A DNA stretch of 64,000 bases from Bacteroidia bacterium. Lineage in GTDB: Bacteria; Bacteroidota; Bacteroidia; Chitinophagales; Saprospiraceae. The stretch spans positions 1 through 64,000 of the forward strand of contig JAUIKE010000026.1 in the NCBI GenBank assembly GCA_030430845.1, in the 5' to 3' direction. This document shows, in pieces, positions 21,019 to 29,495 of this stretch (position 1 is its first letter; each line of letters opens with the position of its first letter). The translations under genes were made by a program, and so were the position numbers. The notes beneath the pieces were generated by a model that was not told the DNA's origin, made no database searches, and worked only from the letters and a program-made list of their open reading frames with translations.

Positions 21019-22530
21019 TTACTTAAGGTCTATAAAATTCAGAATCATCTCCCAGAGATCTTCGAAGGGGATAATCTCCACTTCGGGGCTTTGATGATCC
21101 AGGCTCAATGGTGTGGCCTTTAAGCTCTGAATCAGTTTAATTGAATTTTTATGTATTTTTTTTTGATCAAAATGATATTTTGGAATAGAGATCAGTAATT
21201 TAAAAAAGTAAAAACTCCGTAATGTTTTGGGTTGCTTTAGGTGCCGGTAAGCGTATTGTTTGAGCGCTTCCTGTTGTGCCTCTATCTTTGCCCAGCGTCC
21301 TTTCTGTAGGTAATGTAGTTGTTCAATGACCTTAATGGAGGCATTCAGGCCGCCCTTATCTTTAGAAGTATGAACCGTTTGGTTTAAGAATTTACCAATG
21401 GGGAATTTTTTAGTCTCTACATCCGGCCAGTTGAACTTGCCGGCCTGATGAAGAAAGTGAAAATAGTATTCCAGGATCAGCCAATACTCCCTTCTGTCAT
21501 TGGGCAGGGTCTGTAGTGCTTTCGCCTGGCTGGCTGTACTGAATATGTCAAAGGCCAGGGCATATTTTTTTAGTTGAAGGCCTAGAATAACAACAGCTTC
21601 TTGGTATTTGAACCAATTATAGGTACCTAATTTAAAGAAAGAAGGTTGTTGTCGACAAAGTTGCTCATATTGGTCCGGAGGGAAGCTCTTTAACTGAATA
21701 CTGCAGATTAATTTCTGATAATAAAAGGCTTCCAGTGGCTTTTGCGCGGTATATGTTTTTTTTTCAAAAAATGTGATGCTCTCTTCACATAGTTGGAGCG
21801 CCTCTTCAATATCCCCTTTGAAAGTTAAAATATTCAAAATGGACAGCCGGCCATAAAATTGAATATTGTAGGAAGCGGATTGATGTAAAATGGGGTTGAG
21901 CTTTGGGGGGATTCGATCCAGTTGACGAATGACTTCGGTTTTGCCCAGTTTTGACTGGGTGATCAGGTTGACGGTGTTGATGTAGGCATTCTCAGCTACT
22001 ATTTCCAGTTTATACTGCTGAAAATACTCTTCAAATAAATTATTGTATTGGAGGTACTGTTTATGATCTCTTTCCAAGGTTCCGAAATGCATTTTAAGCA
22101 TTTTACAGACATCCATACAAAGAGAGGTAAACTCATACTGCCGGGCATACTTTAGTACTTGTTTTGCCATTTGGATGGCCGTATGTTTGGCGTTTAGGGC
22201 CATGATCATTTTAGAAGCGGCCCACTTTTTGTGGCATTCCTGAAAAGCGCTCTTGCGATCGGTATAAGCCGGCCGGCTGTCATTTTGCAAAAAAATTAAA
22301 CTGACAAGGCGATTATGCAAGCCGGCCTTCAGTTTCCGGAAAGGCCCGCCAGCCTGGTCTGTTTGAAAAATATGCCGGGAAGCCTCCCGGTCATCCGAAA
22401 ATTTCCGCTCGTAAAGACCATGATATAACATACCCATGTTGGATTCCTCCGAAAAGGGAAATCCCATCATCCTGATGGCGCGCAATCGACGGGGGGACAT
22501 TAAATGAATTAATTCTCTGAGGGCTTCCAT
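21019..22530 (-). CDS. Helical ~500-residue protein of unknown function (paralog 2)
   Basis: 503 residues, helical repeat character, no signal peptide or membrane segment. It is a clear paralog of the protein at 15212-16711: shared FRKLK-x-x-L-x-NRLVSLIFLQ, AFQECHKKWAASK, TYNWFKYQE and terminal EIIPFEDLWE. The first ~25 residues are basic (SPRRLRAIRMMG), which could contact nucleic acid, although I see no helix-turn-helix. It is followed after 36 nt by the 29-codon ORF and transcribed divergently from the response regulator at 22885. No enzyme motif is visible and I do not recognise the function. Confidence 0.85.
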   Translation of the reverse strand: MEALRELIHLMSPRRLRAIRMMGFPFSEESNMGMLYHGLYERKFSDDREASRHIFQTDQAGGPFRKLKAGLHNRLVSLIFLQNDSRPAYTDRKSAFQECHKKWAASKMIMALNAKHTAIQMAKQVLKYARQYEFTSLCMDVCKMLKMHFGTLERDHKQYLQYNNLFEEYFQQYKLEIVAENAYINTVNLITQSKLGKTEVIRQLDRIPPKLNPILHQSASYNIQFYGRLSILNILTFKGDIEEALQLCEESITFFEKKTYTAQKPLEAFYYQKLICSIQLKSFPPDQYEQLCRQQPSFFKLGTYNWFKYQEAVVILGLQLKKYALAFDIFSTASQAKALQTLPNDRREYWLILEYYFHFLHQAGKFNWPDVETKKFPIGKFLNQTVHTSKDKGGLNASIKVIEQLHYLQKGRWAKIEAQQEALKQYAYRHLKQPKTLRSFYFFKLLISIPKYHFDQKKIHKNSIKLIQSLKATPLSLDHQSPEVEIIPFEDLWEMILNFIDLK

Positions 22531-22884
22531 AATTCCTTAAATTTACAATGCGCTCGCCGTATTAACGGACAAGTTGTTGGCCAGATAAGATTGGGAATAA
22601 ACAGGAAGGCTTCGAACAAAAGAACGGCAATACCCAGAAGTTTTTTTTCTGAAATCGTTTTTCATTGTATTTCTATTTAAAGCGTTTCTATTATACGGCT
22701 CTGGGAAAATTACAGGATCTTGTTTTGGAAGGAGGATTACCCTTGATATCTTGCAAGATAGCGGAAGTATACTTTTTTTTCACTACATCGATATGTGAAA
22801 AAAGTGTAGTATATAATGTAACATGCGTCATTATCATAAAAAAAATTAAATTAACCCTCATCTTTCATCAATTAAACTAAAAAT
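22531..22884. promoter_or_regulatory. Divergent control region between paralog 2 and the response regulator
   Basis: 354 bp between two divergent starts. It holds an imperfect inverted repeat at about 22767-22826 (TATACTTTTTTTTCAC against GTGAAAAAAGTGTAGTATA) just upstream of the response-regulator gene, and an A-rich stretch before its ATG. The repeat could be an operator or a leader hairpin. No small ORF of note is seen. Confidence 0.4.
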
Positions 22885-23553
22885 ATGCTCAACATCATTT
22901 TAATTGACGACGATGAAGCAGCCTCTATGTCTATACAGCTTTTTTTAGAAAGACAGAGTCTTGTTCAACAGCTTGAACACTATACTTCTTTGGGCCAATA
23001 TTTTGAAAATATGGATATAGCCCGGGGGGCACCTTCTTCTCAGGAAATCATCCTATTAGACATAGAACTAGGTAACATTAACAGTATAGACCACATTAAA
23101 AAGATCAGACTACTTAATCCGGAGGCTAAGATCTTGATGTTGAGTGGCTTTTTAAGTCAGGAATATTTATATGAAGCCATTCGCAGGGGGGCCAGTGGGT
23201 ATGTATTAAAAGGAGGAAAACAAGAAGCTTTGTATGGAGCCATCCAAGCGGTCAGTTCCGGACAGCATTACTATGACCCCCAAATAAGCTCAATTATTAC
23301 CAAACTAATTTTTAACCAAAAAGACTTCTCTGAATCGCCGGAGTTCAAACAAGCAAATACATCTATTGACCTGACACTTCGGGAACTACAAGTTGTTCGG
23401 GGGCTGAAGGCCGGACAGACCTATCAAGAAATAGCCATCGAAAACAATCTCTCCATTAACACGATCCGACATTACATCAAGACGCTCTATCGAAAATTAA
23501 ATGTGAACAATAAGATACAGTTGATCCAAAAGCTCAAGGGTTTTAAGGAGTGA
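22885..23553 (+). CDS. NarL/FixJ-type response regulator (receiver + LuxR HTH)
   Basis: 222 residues. The receiver domain has the acidic cluster Asp8-Asp9-Asp10, the phospho-acceptor Asp59 in LLDIELG, and the conserved Lys109 (GYVLKG). The C-terminal LuxR-type helix-turn-helix (~153-215) reads LTLRELQVVRGLKAGQTYQEIA, then NTIRHYIKTLYRKLNV. It should bind DNA as a phosphorylated dimer. It is divergent from the helical paralog/peptide pair, and the kinase at 17212 lacks its own receiver, so the two plausibly form a two-component system. Two strong hairpins follow the stop codon. Confidence 0.93.
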   Translation: MLNIILIDDDEAASMSIQLFLERQSLVQQLEHYTSLGQYFENMDIARGAPSSQEIILLDIELGNINSIDHIKKIRLLNPEAKILMLSGFLSQEYLYEAIRRGASGYVLKGGKQEALYGAIQAVSSGQHYYDPQISSIITKLIFNQKDFSESPEFKQANTSIDLTLRELQVVRGLKAGQTYQEIAIENNLSINTIRHYIKTLYRKLNVNNKIQLIQKLKGFKE

Positions 23554-23637
23554 AAACTTAGATTATCTACTTTAACAAACCAATAACAGCCAACTTATCC
23601 CCTTTTCTTATGTTTTTTATTGAGATTTATGTTATAA

Positions 23638-23739
23638 TTAACGGAAGTTGTGTAGAAACTTCCGTTAATCATACAAATATCCGGACGAAAACAACTTAAA
23701 CAATGCCCGCGACGCGGGCATTGTTTAAGTTGTTTTCGT
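23638..23739. terminator. Two successive hairpins after the response regulator
   Basis: 23638-23668 is a 12-bp stem (TTAACGGAAGTT) with a 7-nt loop. 23685-23739 is a perfect 26-bp stem with loop GAC, centred on AATGCCCGC/GCGGGCATT. Together they fill the gap before the next gene and should terminate transcription. Confidence 0.7.
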
Positions 23740-23779
23740 TCAGCTACTCAAGAATATTCATCATAAAAACAAACCGAGA

Positions 23780-25585
23780 ATGAGGGGAATAATCATAAGC
23801 CTGTTCTTTTTGCTGGTTACGGGAATTAGCCTGGCAGCACAGAACTCTCGACTGGCACAGAAATATTTCAGAGACGGCGAATTTGAAAAGGCGGCCTTTT
23901 TATACGAAGAACTATTCGAAAAAAATCCGGCCAACATTTTCTTTTTCCAACGGCACATTGAATGCCTCTTCAATTTAGAGGATTACGACAAGGCCGAAAA
24001 AGAAATAAAAAAGCAACTGCGCCGGGATGATCAGAATATCAACCTGTACGTGCTGTACGGACAATTACTGGAGCGGCAGTTCAAAGAAGAAGAGGCCGAT
24101 GCTCAATTCGAGAAAGCTATTGAAGAACTGCCCAAAGACCGGTACGCGGTGATCCGGCTGGCCAATGAGTTTTCCAAGCTCACCAAATATGATCTGGCCA
24201 TCAAAACCTATGAACGCGGCACCAAGCTGCTGAAGGATGACCAGATCTTCGCCTACTATCTCGGAGACTTGTACCGCCGCAAGGGGGATGTGCCTAAAAT
24301 GATAGAATATTACCTCAACAGCATAGAAGCCAACCCTCGTCGACTGGAAAGCCTCAAAGCCATGTTCCAAAGGTATTTGCTGCCGGAAGATTACCGGGAG
24401 CTCCAAAAACAGCTGTATGCCCGCATTCAGGATGATCGGCAGTCTATTTACTATCCCGACCTGCTCACCTGGGTTTTTATCCAGCAAAAAGATTATCGCA
24501 GTGCCCTACGCCAGGTCAGAGCCCTGGATCGCCGACTGAATGAAAATGGAAACCGAATCTTCGAGCTAGCTGAGATCGCCGCCAACGACAAGGCTTACGA
24601 CGCAGCTATTGAGGCCTATGAATTCATTGTAGAAAACAAAGGGCGTGCTTCTACCTATTACCTGGAAGCTAAAAAGCAGGCATTGTTGTGCCGCCGGCAA
24701 AAACTGGTGGACGGTTATGACTATACCCGTGAAGACCTGGCCAAACTGGAGGCCTTGTACGAAAGTTTCCTGGAGGAGTTTGGACGTTCGAAGATAACGG
24801 CCGGAATCATTCTGGAATTGGCAAAACTGGAAGCCTTCTATTTGAACGATCTGGATAAGGCGACCGACCTGTTAACTGAAATGATCAAGTTCCCGAGTGT
24901 CGATCCTCGAATTCAGGCGCAGGGCAAGCTCAACCTGGCGGACTACTATTTGATGCAGGGAGAAAGATGGGAAGCTACGCTTTTATATTCTCAGGTAGAC
25001 AAAGACTTCAAAGAAGACCTTCTTGGCAATGAAGCCCGCTACAGAAATGCCAAGCTGTCCTACTATATGGGCGATTTTGAATGGGCGCAGTCGCAGTTTG
25101 ACATTTTGAAGGCATCCACTTCCAAGTTGATCGCCAATGATGCTCTGGACCTTTCCGTATTCATTATGGACAACCTAGGATTGGATACAACTGAAGTGGC
25201 GCTAAGAATGTATAGTCAGGCTGATCTGTTGGTATTCCAAAATCGTTTTGACGAAGCTTTTGTCAAAATAGACTCTTTAATTGACTTATTCCCGGAGCAC
25301 TCCCTGAAAGATGATATTTTGTATCTCAAGGCACAGATCTATAAGAAAAAACGGGATTATGAAGAGGCTGCCGTCAATTTAGAGGAAATTGTGGAGAATC
25401 ATAAAGAGGAGATCAGAGCAGATAATGCACTATACGAGCTCGCAGAGATCTATGAGATCCATCTGGGAGACAAAGAAAAAGCCCAATCTTTATATGAAAC
25501 GCTGTTCATAGATTTTTCCAGCAGTACCTTTGCGGTAGAAGCCAGGAAAAAGTACAGGATACTTCGAGGAGATAATATTCAGTAA
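23780..25585 (+). CDS. Exported tetratricopeptide-repeat protein
   Basis: 601 residues. A signal peptide (about residues 1-20, ending SLAAQ) is followed by TPR-type helix pairs almost to the C-terminus, such as KYFRDGEFEKAAFLYEELFE, YGQLLERQFKEEEADAQFEK, and near the end YLKAQIYKKKRDYEEAAVNL and ALYELAEIYEIHLGDKEKAQ. Such proteins in Bacteroidota act as periplasmic or outer-membrane scaffolds. There is no lipobox. It stands alone as a transcription unit between two hairpin terminators; no partner is evident. Confidence 0.9.
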   Translation: MRGIIISLFFLLVTGISLAAQNSRLAQKYFRDGEFEKAAFLYEELFEKNPANIFFFQRHIECLFNLEDYDKAEKEIKKQLRRDDQNINLYVLYGQLLERQFKEEEADAQFEKAIEELPKDRYAVIRLANEFSKLTKYDLAIKTYERGTKLLKDDQIFAYYLGDLYRRKGDVPKMIEYYLNSIEANPRRLESLKAMFQRYLLPEDYRELQKQLYARIQDDRQSIYYPDLLTWVFIQQKDYRSALRQVRALDRRLNENGNRIFELAEIAANDKAYDAAIEAYEFIVENKGRASTYYLEAKKQALLCRRQKLVDGYDYTREDLAKLEALYESFLEEFGRSKITAGIILELAKLEAFYLNDLDKATDLLTEMIKFPSVDPRIQAQGKLNLADYYLMQGERWEATLLYSQVDKDFKEDLLGNEARYRNAKLSYYMGDFEWAQSQFDILKASTSKLIANDALDLSVFIMDNLGLDTTEVALRMYSQADLLVFQNRFDEAFVKIDSLIDLFPEHSLKDDILYLKAQIYKKKRDYEEAAVNLEEIVENHKEEIRADNALYELAEIYEIHLGDKEKAQSLYETLFIDFSSSTFAVEARKKYRILRGDNIQ

Positions 25586-25588
25586 CAT

Positions 25589-25631
25589 AAAAAGAGGCTG
25601 TACTCCCTTAGTGGAAATACAGCCTCTTTTT
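25589..25631 (+). terminator. Terminator of the TPR gene
   Basis: A 14-bp stem (AAAAAGAGGCTGTA) with a 15-nt loop begins 3 nt after the stop and ends in a T run. On the other strand it can also serve rpmH. It shares AAAGAGGCTGTA with the hairpin at 15166-15216. Confidence 0.85.
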
Positions 25632-25643
25632 GTATTTCTTCAA

Positions 25644-25799
25644 TTATTTTACTTTCATTGCCCGGCTAACGCTTAAGCTTTTTCTTCCTTTAGCTCTGCG
25701 ACGGGCGATTACCTGACGGCCATTCTTTGAACTCATACGTTTCCGAAAACCATGCTTGTTAACTCTCTTCCTTCTAGAGGGTTGGTATGTTCTTTTCAT
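25644..25799 (-). CDS. rpmH: 50S ribosomal protein L34
   Basis: A 51-residue ORF from ATG 25799 to TAA 25644-25646. It opens [20 protein letters not shown] and continues [20 protein letters not shown], the diagnostic L34 sequence. L34 is a small basic protein of the large ribosomal subunit. It lies downstream of frr on the same strand and not next to rnpA/dnaA as in many bacteria; no rnpA is seen here. Confidence 0.97.
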   Translation of the reverse strand: MKRTYQPSRRKRVNKHGFRKRMSSKNGRQVIARRRAKGRKSLSVSRAMKVK

Positions 25800-25885
25800 T
25801 TCTTCTCTATTTTCTCTTGAAAAAGTGGCACAAAGGTAAGCTGAATTCTACAATTTGACAAATTAAGGCAGTTTTTTGATTCATT

Positions 25886-25978
25886 TTTTTAATGGGCGGT
25901 CTACTTTGATAGGCAGGAACGCAGAAAACTACGGTTTTCCAGGTTCGAGCTTAAAAGAAGGAGACCGCCCCCCTTTGT
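25886..25978. other. Structured region between rpmH and frr
   Basis: A GGGCGGTCT-x-CTTT / AAAG...AGGAGACCGCCC outer stem encloses an inner imperfect stem (GAACGCAGAAAAC / GTTTTCCAGGTTC). It lies directly after the frr stop on the minus strand. It may be an frr terminator or an rpmH leader. Confidence 0.5.
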
Positions 25979-25983
25979 CCGTA

Positions 25984-26550
25984 TTACACGGTCATGATAT
26001 CTTTTTCTTTGGCTTCAATCATCTCATCTACCCTCTTGACATGATTGTCCGTCATTTTCTGAATTTCTTCTTCCCTTCTTTTACCCATATCCTCTGGGTA
26101 GCCGGCTTTGATGGCATTCTTAATGTCATCCATTGCCTGGCGGCGAGCACTACGGACGCCCACTTTGGTGTCTTCTCCCAGCGCTTTAGCCTGCTTGACC
26201 AGATCTTTACGGCGATCTTCTGTGAGCATAGGAATTGTGAGTCGAATTACCTCCCCATCGTTCTGTGGAGTAATGCCGATATTGGCTTCCATAATCGCTT
26301 TTTCAATGGCAGGGATAATATTGGCCTCCCAAGGTTTGATGACGAGGGTTCGCGAATCAGAAGTAGTTATGTTAGCCACCTGACTCATAGGAGTAGGTGA
26401 TCCATAATAAGGCACAAGAATGTCCTTCACCATAGTAGTTGAAGCCTTGCCGGTTCTCACCTTCACTAATTCCTTTGAAAGGTGGTCGATGGAATGGTCC
26501 ATCATTTCCTTGGCTTCTTCCATTATCATATCAATTTCTTCTTGATCCAT
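25984..26550 (-). CDS. frr: Ribosome recycling factor
   Basis: 188 residues, the usual RRF length. Family blocks are visible: LVKVRTGKAS near the N-terminus, LVIKPWEANIIPAIEKAI, then NIGITPQNDGEVIRLTIPML, TEDRRKDLVKQAKALGEDTKVGVRSARR (read as two adjoining segments) and the C-terminal helix EEEIQKMTDNHVKRVDEM. With EF-G it splits post-termination ribosomes in the cytoplasm. It sits 62 nt downstream of the zinc-peptidase gene on the same strand, separated by a hairpin, and upstream of rpmH. Confidence 0.98.
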   Translation of the reverse strand: MDQEEIDMIMEEAKEMMDHSIDHLSKELVKVRTGKASTTMVKDILVPYYGSPTPMSQVANITTSDSRTLVIKPWEANIIPAIEKAIMEANIGITPQNDGEVIRLTIPMLTEDRRKDLVKQAKALGEDTKVGVRSARRQAMDDIKNAIKAGYPEDMGKRREEEIQKMTDNHVKRVDEMIEAKEKDIMTV

Positions 26551-26582
26551 AAGATTTAAGTTTTGGTTCTTGTTGAAACTTT

Positions 26583-26607
26583 ATAACTGAGGCCTCGCCT
26601 CAGTTAT
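26583..26607 (-). terminator. Hairpin after the zinc peptidase gene
   Basis: A perfect 11-bp stem (ATAACTGAGGC) with loop CTC. On the minus strand it lies just downstream of the stop at 26613. Confidence 0.7.
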
Positions 26608-26612
26608 TTCTT

Positions 26613-27320
26613 TTAATCATCGTTTGTCATCGCAAGATAACGCATTAAGAAGAAAATTAATAGTGCTAAGGCATTCAAAGCGGCGGCTACATACGTCATA
26701 GCAGCCCAATGCAGGGCATCTTTAGCACCTGAGTATTCCTGGCCGCGGGCTACAGAGCTTTCGTCTAACCAAGCCAGGGCTCTGCGGCTGGCATCAAATT
26801 CGACGGGTAAGGTAACCAGTGAAAATAAAGCAGTCACCCCAAAAACGGCTACTGTTAATAAAAGAACAGTAGGGTTATTTGCCAAGCCAAACATACCGAG
26901 TCCGGCCATCAGCAAAAACTGCTGCGCCCGGGTAGCAATATTCACTACCGGTACAATAGCAGAACGAAATTTTAACCAGGTATAGGCCGTTGCGTGTTGT
27001 ACGGCATGTCCGCATTCATGAGCAGCCACTGCCGCAGCTGATACGTTTCGCCCCCGGTAAACATCCGGACTAAGACTGACTGTTTTACTAATTGGGTTGT
27101 AATGATCGGTTAGGGTACCTCGGCCTTCCACAATTTTCACATCGTGTATGCCGTAATGCCGCAGCATGGTTTCAGCTACTTCCCGTCCACTCATGCCATT
27201 GCCCAAACTAAACTGCTGATAATATTGGAATTTCCGTCTCAGCTTATTACTCAAATACATTCCAATCCCAGTGAAAATAAGGGTAATAACAATGTACCCT
27301 GCATAACTGCCTGAAAACAT
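26613..27320 (-). CDS. Membrane zinc metallopeptidase (YugP-like)
   Basis: 235 residues. One N-terminal helix (~8-22) and two to three C-terminal helices flank a soluble segment with the zinc motif HECGH (His101, Glu102, His105) and a downstream ValGluPheAsp (VEFDAS) that can supply the third ligand. This matches the zinc_peptidase_2/YugP family of small membrane peptidases. The substrate is unknown. It is the first gene of a minus-strand group with frr and rpmH. Confidence 0.9.
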   Translation of the reverse strand: MFSGSYAGYIVITLIFTGIGMYLSNKLRRKFQYYQQFSLGNGMSGREVAETMLRHYGIHDVKIVEGRGTLTDHYNPISKTVSLSPDVYRGRNVSAAAVAAHECGHAVQHATAYTWLKFRSAIVPVVNIATRAQQFLLMAGLGMFGLANNPTVLLLTVAVFGVTALFSLVTLPVEFDASRRALAWLDESSVARGQEYSGAKDALHWAAMTYVAAALNALALLIFFLMRYLAMTNDD

Positions 27321-27604
27321 ATACTTTTGTTTTTAATAATCAATAATAGAAAACCAATTGAACCGGTCAACTACTATTATTAAACCGCTAAAAGGTTTTT
27401 TGGATTAATCACCCATAGCAGATGTCCTGCCTTTTGTCGAAAAACCGGCCTCTTTATTAGAGACTCTTCATCCAAAAGAAAGTCACATAAAGAGTATCGA
27501 TCTGGCTTTTCATTATAACTGATGTTACGCACTTTTGAAAAAACATGTAGTGTGCCGCTGCGCCCAGACGGGCCGTATGGTTGCAGCTATATTTGACACC
27601 CATC

Positions 27605-27806
27605 TGGGGTTGTGTAAAAACTTCTACCTGTCGGCAGACAGGCGTTCCTCGTTTTCACCCACCCCATTAAATTTTATTGGGGAGGTCGTTTTAAGAAAAA
27701 AAACAAAGTTTTTTTTCTTAAAACGACCTCCCACCCGCCTGCCGGCCGGCAGGAAAGAATATTATTGGTTGTGTAAAAAGTCCGAAGGACTTTTTACACA
27801 ACCCCA
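27605..27806. mobile_element. MITE-like element, family TGTGTAAAAA, copy 1
   Basis: Terminal inverted repeats TGGGGTTGTGTAAAAA lie at 27605-27620 and 27791-27806. A perfect 25-bp central stem with loop AAA occupies 27680-27732. A second hairpin forms the right end (GTTGTGTAAAAAGTCC with its complement). Internal blocks CGTTCCTC, TTTTCAC, CCCC, TTAAA and AAGAATATTATTGGTTG recur in the same order in the copy at 53266-53421. It encodes nothing. The flanking 27321-27604 shows no gene. Confidence 0.8.
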
Positions 27807-27857
27807 CCGTAGGCAAGAAGCTGTCACCGCTTCGCGGTTTATGGAACTTAGCTTAGA

Positions 27858-29141
27858 CTATTTCGTAATCTTATCAAACCCGGTATAAGTCTGTAAAACT
27901 TTTGGAATAGCAATACCATCCGGCTGCTGGTTATTTTCCAGCAAGGCTGCCACGATCCTGGCCAGAGCCAGAGCGCTGCCATTCAGGGTATGCACCAATT
28001 GATTTTTGCGTTGTTCGTTTTTGAAGCGCAGCTTCATCCGGTTGCTCTGGTAGGTTTCAAAGTTAGAGACAGAGCTGACCTCCAGCCAACGCTTCTGGGC
28101 GGCTGAATATACTTCAAAATCAAAAGTAAGGGCAGAGGTAAAGCCCAGATCGCCTCCACAAAGACGAAGGATGCGGAAGGGTAGCTCCAGCTTATTGAGC
28201 AGGCCCGCCACATGCTGCAACATCTCTTCCAGGGCTTCATAAGAGTGATCCGGATGCTCGATCCTGACAATTTCTACTTTATTAAATTGGTGGACTCGAT
28301 TTAGGCCGCGCACATGAGCCCCGTAAGAACCGGCTTCTCTTCGGAAACAGGGTGTATAACCCATTAACTTAACAGGCAGATCACTTGCTTCAAGAATCTC
28401 ATCCCGGTAAATATTCGTAATAGGTACCTCGGCCGTTGGAATAAGGTACAAATTATCTTTTCCAACATAATACATTTGCCCTTCCTTGTCAGGTAACTGG
28501 CCGGTGGCCCGGGCTGTATCTTCATTCACCAGAATAGGCGGCATGATTTCCTCATAGCCCGCCTTTTGGCCCTCATCCAGGAAGAAGTTGATCAGAGCAC
28601 GCTCCAGGCGAGCGCCGTAGCCGCGGTAAAGCGGAAAGCCGGAGCCTGTGATCTTTGTACCCAACTTCAGATCGAAAAGGCCGTATTCCTCTGCCAATTC
28701 CCAGTGAGGAATAGCCCCTTCATACAATTCAGGTAAGGGATCTGCCCAGGCTTTGTAAACTTCGTTATCCTCTTCGGTACTACCAGCCGGCACCGACGGA
28801 TGCGGTACATTCGGAACCTCCAACAGCATGGTATTCAATTGGTCAATCACACCTTTCAGTTCCTCTTCTACAGTACTGTATTCCTCTTTAAGGGCATTGA
28901 CCTTTTCGCGTAATGCTTCTGCCTCGTCGCGCTTTCCGTCTTTGAATAACTGACCGATCTGCTTGGACATTTTGTTACGCTCTGCAAGAGAATTGTCTAA
29001 ATTTGTTTGTAATTCCTTGCGTCGATCATCAAAATTGATGATCTTGTTTATTATTTCGATGTCCGCTTCTGGAAAGTTGCGCACTTTTAAGCCTTCTATA
29101 ATACGCGTCTTTTGTTCTCTAATAAAGTTTAGTTCCAACAT
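27858..29141 (-). CDS. serS: Seryl-tRNA synthetase
   Basis: 427 residues, typical length. An N-terminal antiparallel coiled coil (~30-105, rich in E/K/L) would bind the tRNA(Ser) variable arm. The class II catalytic core follows with motif 2 around CFRREAGSYGAHVRGLNRVH and motif 3 GSALALARIVAALLENNQ. It charges tRNA(Ser) with serine in the cytoplasm. It is divergent from rho across a 354-bp spacer. The ATG at 29141 is supported by the LNFIREQ start typical of the family. Confidence 0.98.
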   Translation of the reverse strand: MLELNFIREQKTRIIEGLKVRNFPEADIEIINKIINFDDRRKELQTNLDNSLAERNKMSKQIGQLFKDGKRDEAEALREKVNALKEEYSTVEEELKGVIDQLNTMLLEVPNVPHPSVPAGSTEEDNEVYKAWADPLPELYEGAIPHWELAEEYGLFDLKLGTKITGSGFPLYRGYGARLERALINFFLDEGQKAGYEEIMPPILVNEDTARATGQLPDKEGQMYYVGKDNLYLIPTAEVPITNIYRDEILEASDLPVKLMGYTPCFRREAGSYGAHVRGLNRVHQFNKVEIVRIEHPDHSYEALEEMLQHVAGLLNKLELPFRILRLCGGDLGFTSALTFDFEVYSAAQKRWLEVSSVSNFETYQSNRMKLRFKNEQRKNQLVHTLNGSALALARIVAALLENNQQPDGIAIPKVLQTYTGFDKITK

Positions 29142-29495
29142 AATTTAGGAAGGTGTATTTAATTTCTTAAGTAGAATTTTAAACTTTTTTCGCAAATATA
29201 CTATTTGAATATTAAAAATTAAGTGTATTTTTGCGAAGTAAATACGCGATGAAGCACACCAGACTACGACATCTTTAATGTCAATTTTCAATTCAGTTGT
29301 GTTCAATTCCTTTTTTTTCCCAATACAACAAATTTTCTAAGAAAAGAGGTTTTAAGCATATAGGCGATATTTGGTAGTAATTTTCATATATGAGTATTCC
29401 TACATATACAATTCCACAATATTTTTTTTATTCATCAAATCAATTAACCTACACCTGAATACAGTTCAGGTTATCTTCCAAAATAAAAGTATACT
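29142..29495. other. Divergent serS/rho spacer with long rho leader
   Basis: 354 bp without a gene. It carries the rho promoter (below) and a candidate serS -7 box TATATTTG on the minus strand (29193-29200). The ~255-nt rho 5' leader is A/T-rich; autoregulation of rho through it is possible, but no defined element is visible. Confidence 0.5.
29204..29233 (+). promoter_or_regulatory. Bacteroidota-type promoter for rho
   Basis: TTTG at 29204-29207 and TATTTTTG at 29226-29233, separated by 18 nt, fit the TTTG / TANNTTTG housekeeping promoter pattern of this phylum. Transcription would start near 29240. Confidence 0.6.

Noticed and set aside
27535-27888. 117-codon plus-strand frame between the zinc peptidase and serS
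   Set aside because: It consists largely of the MITE-like element and overlaps the serS end; contents such as RPPTRLPAGRK reflect hairpin DNA.
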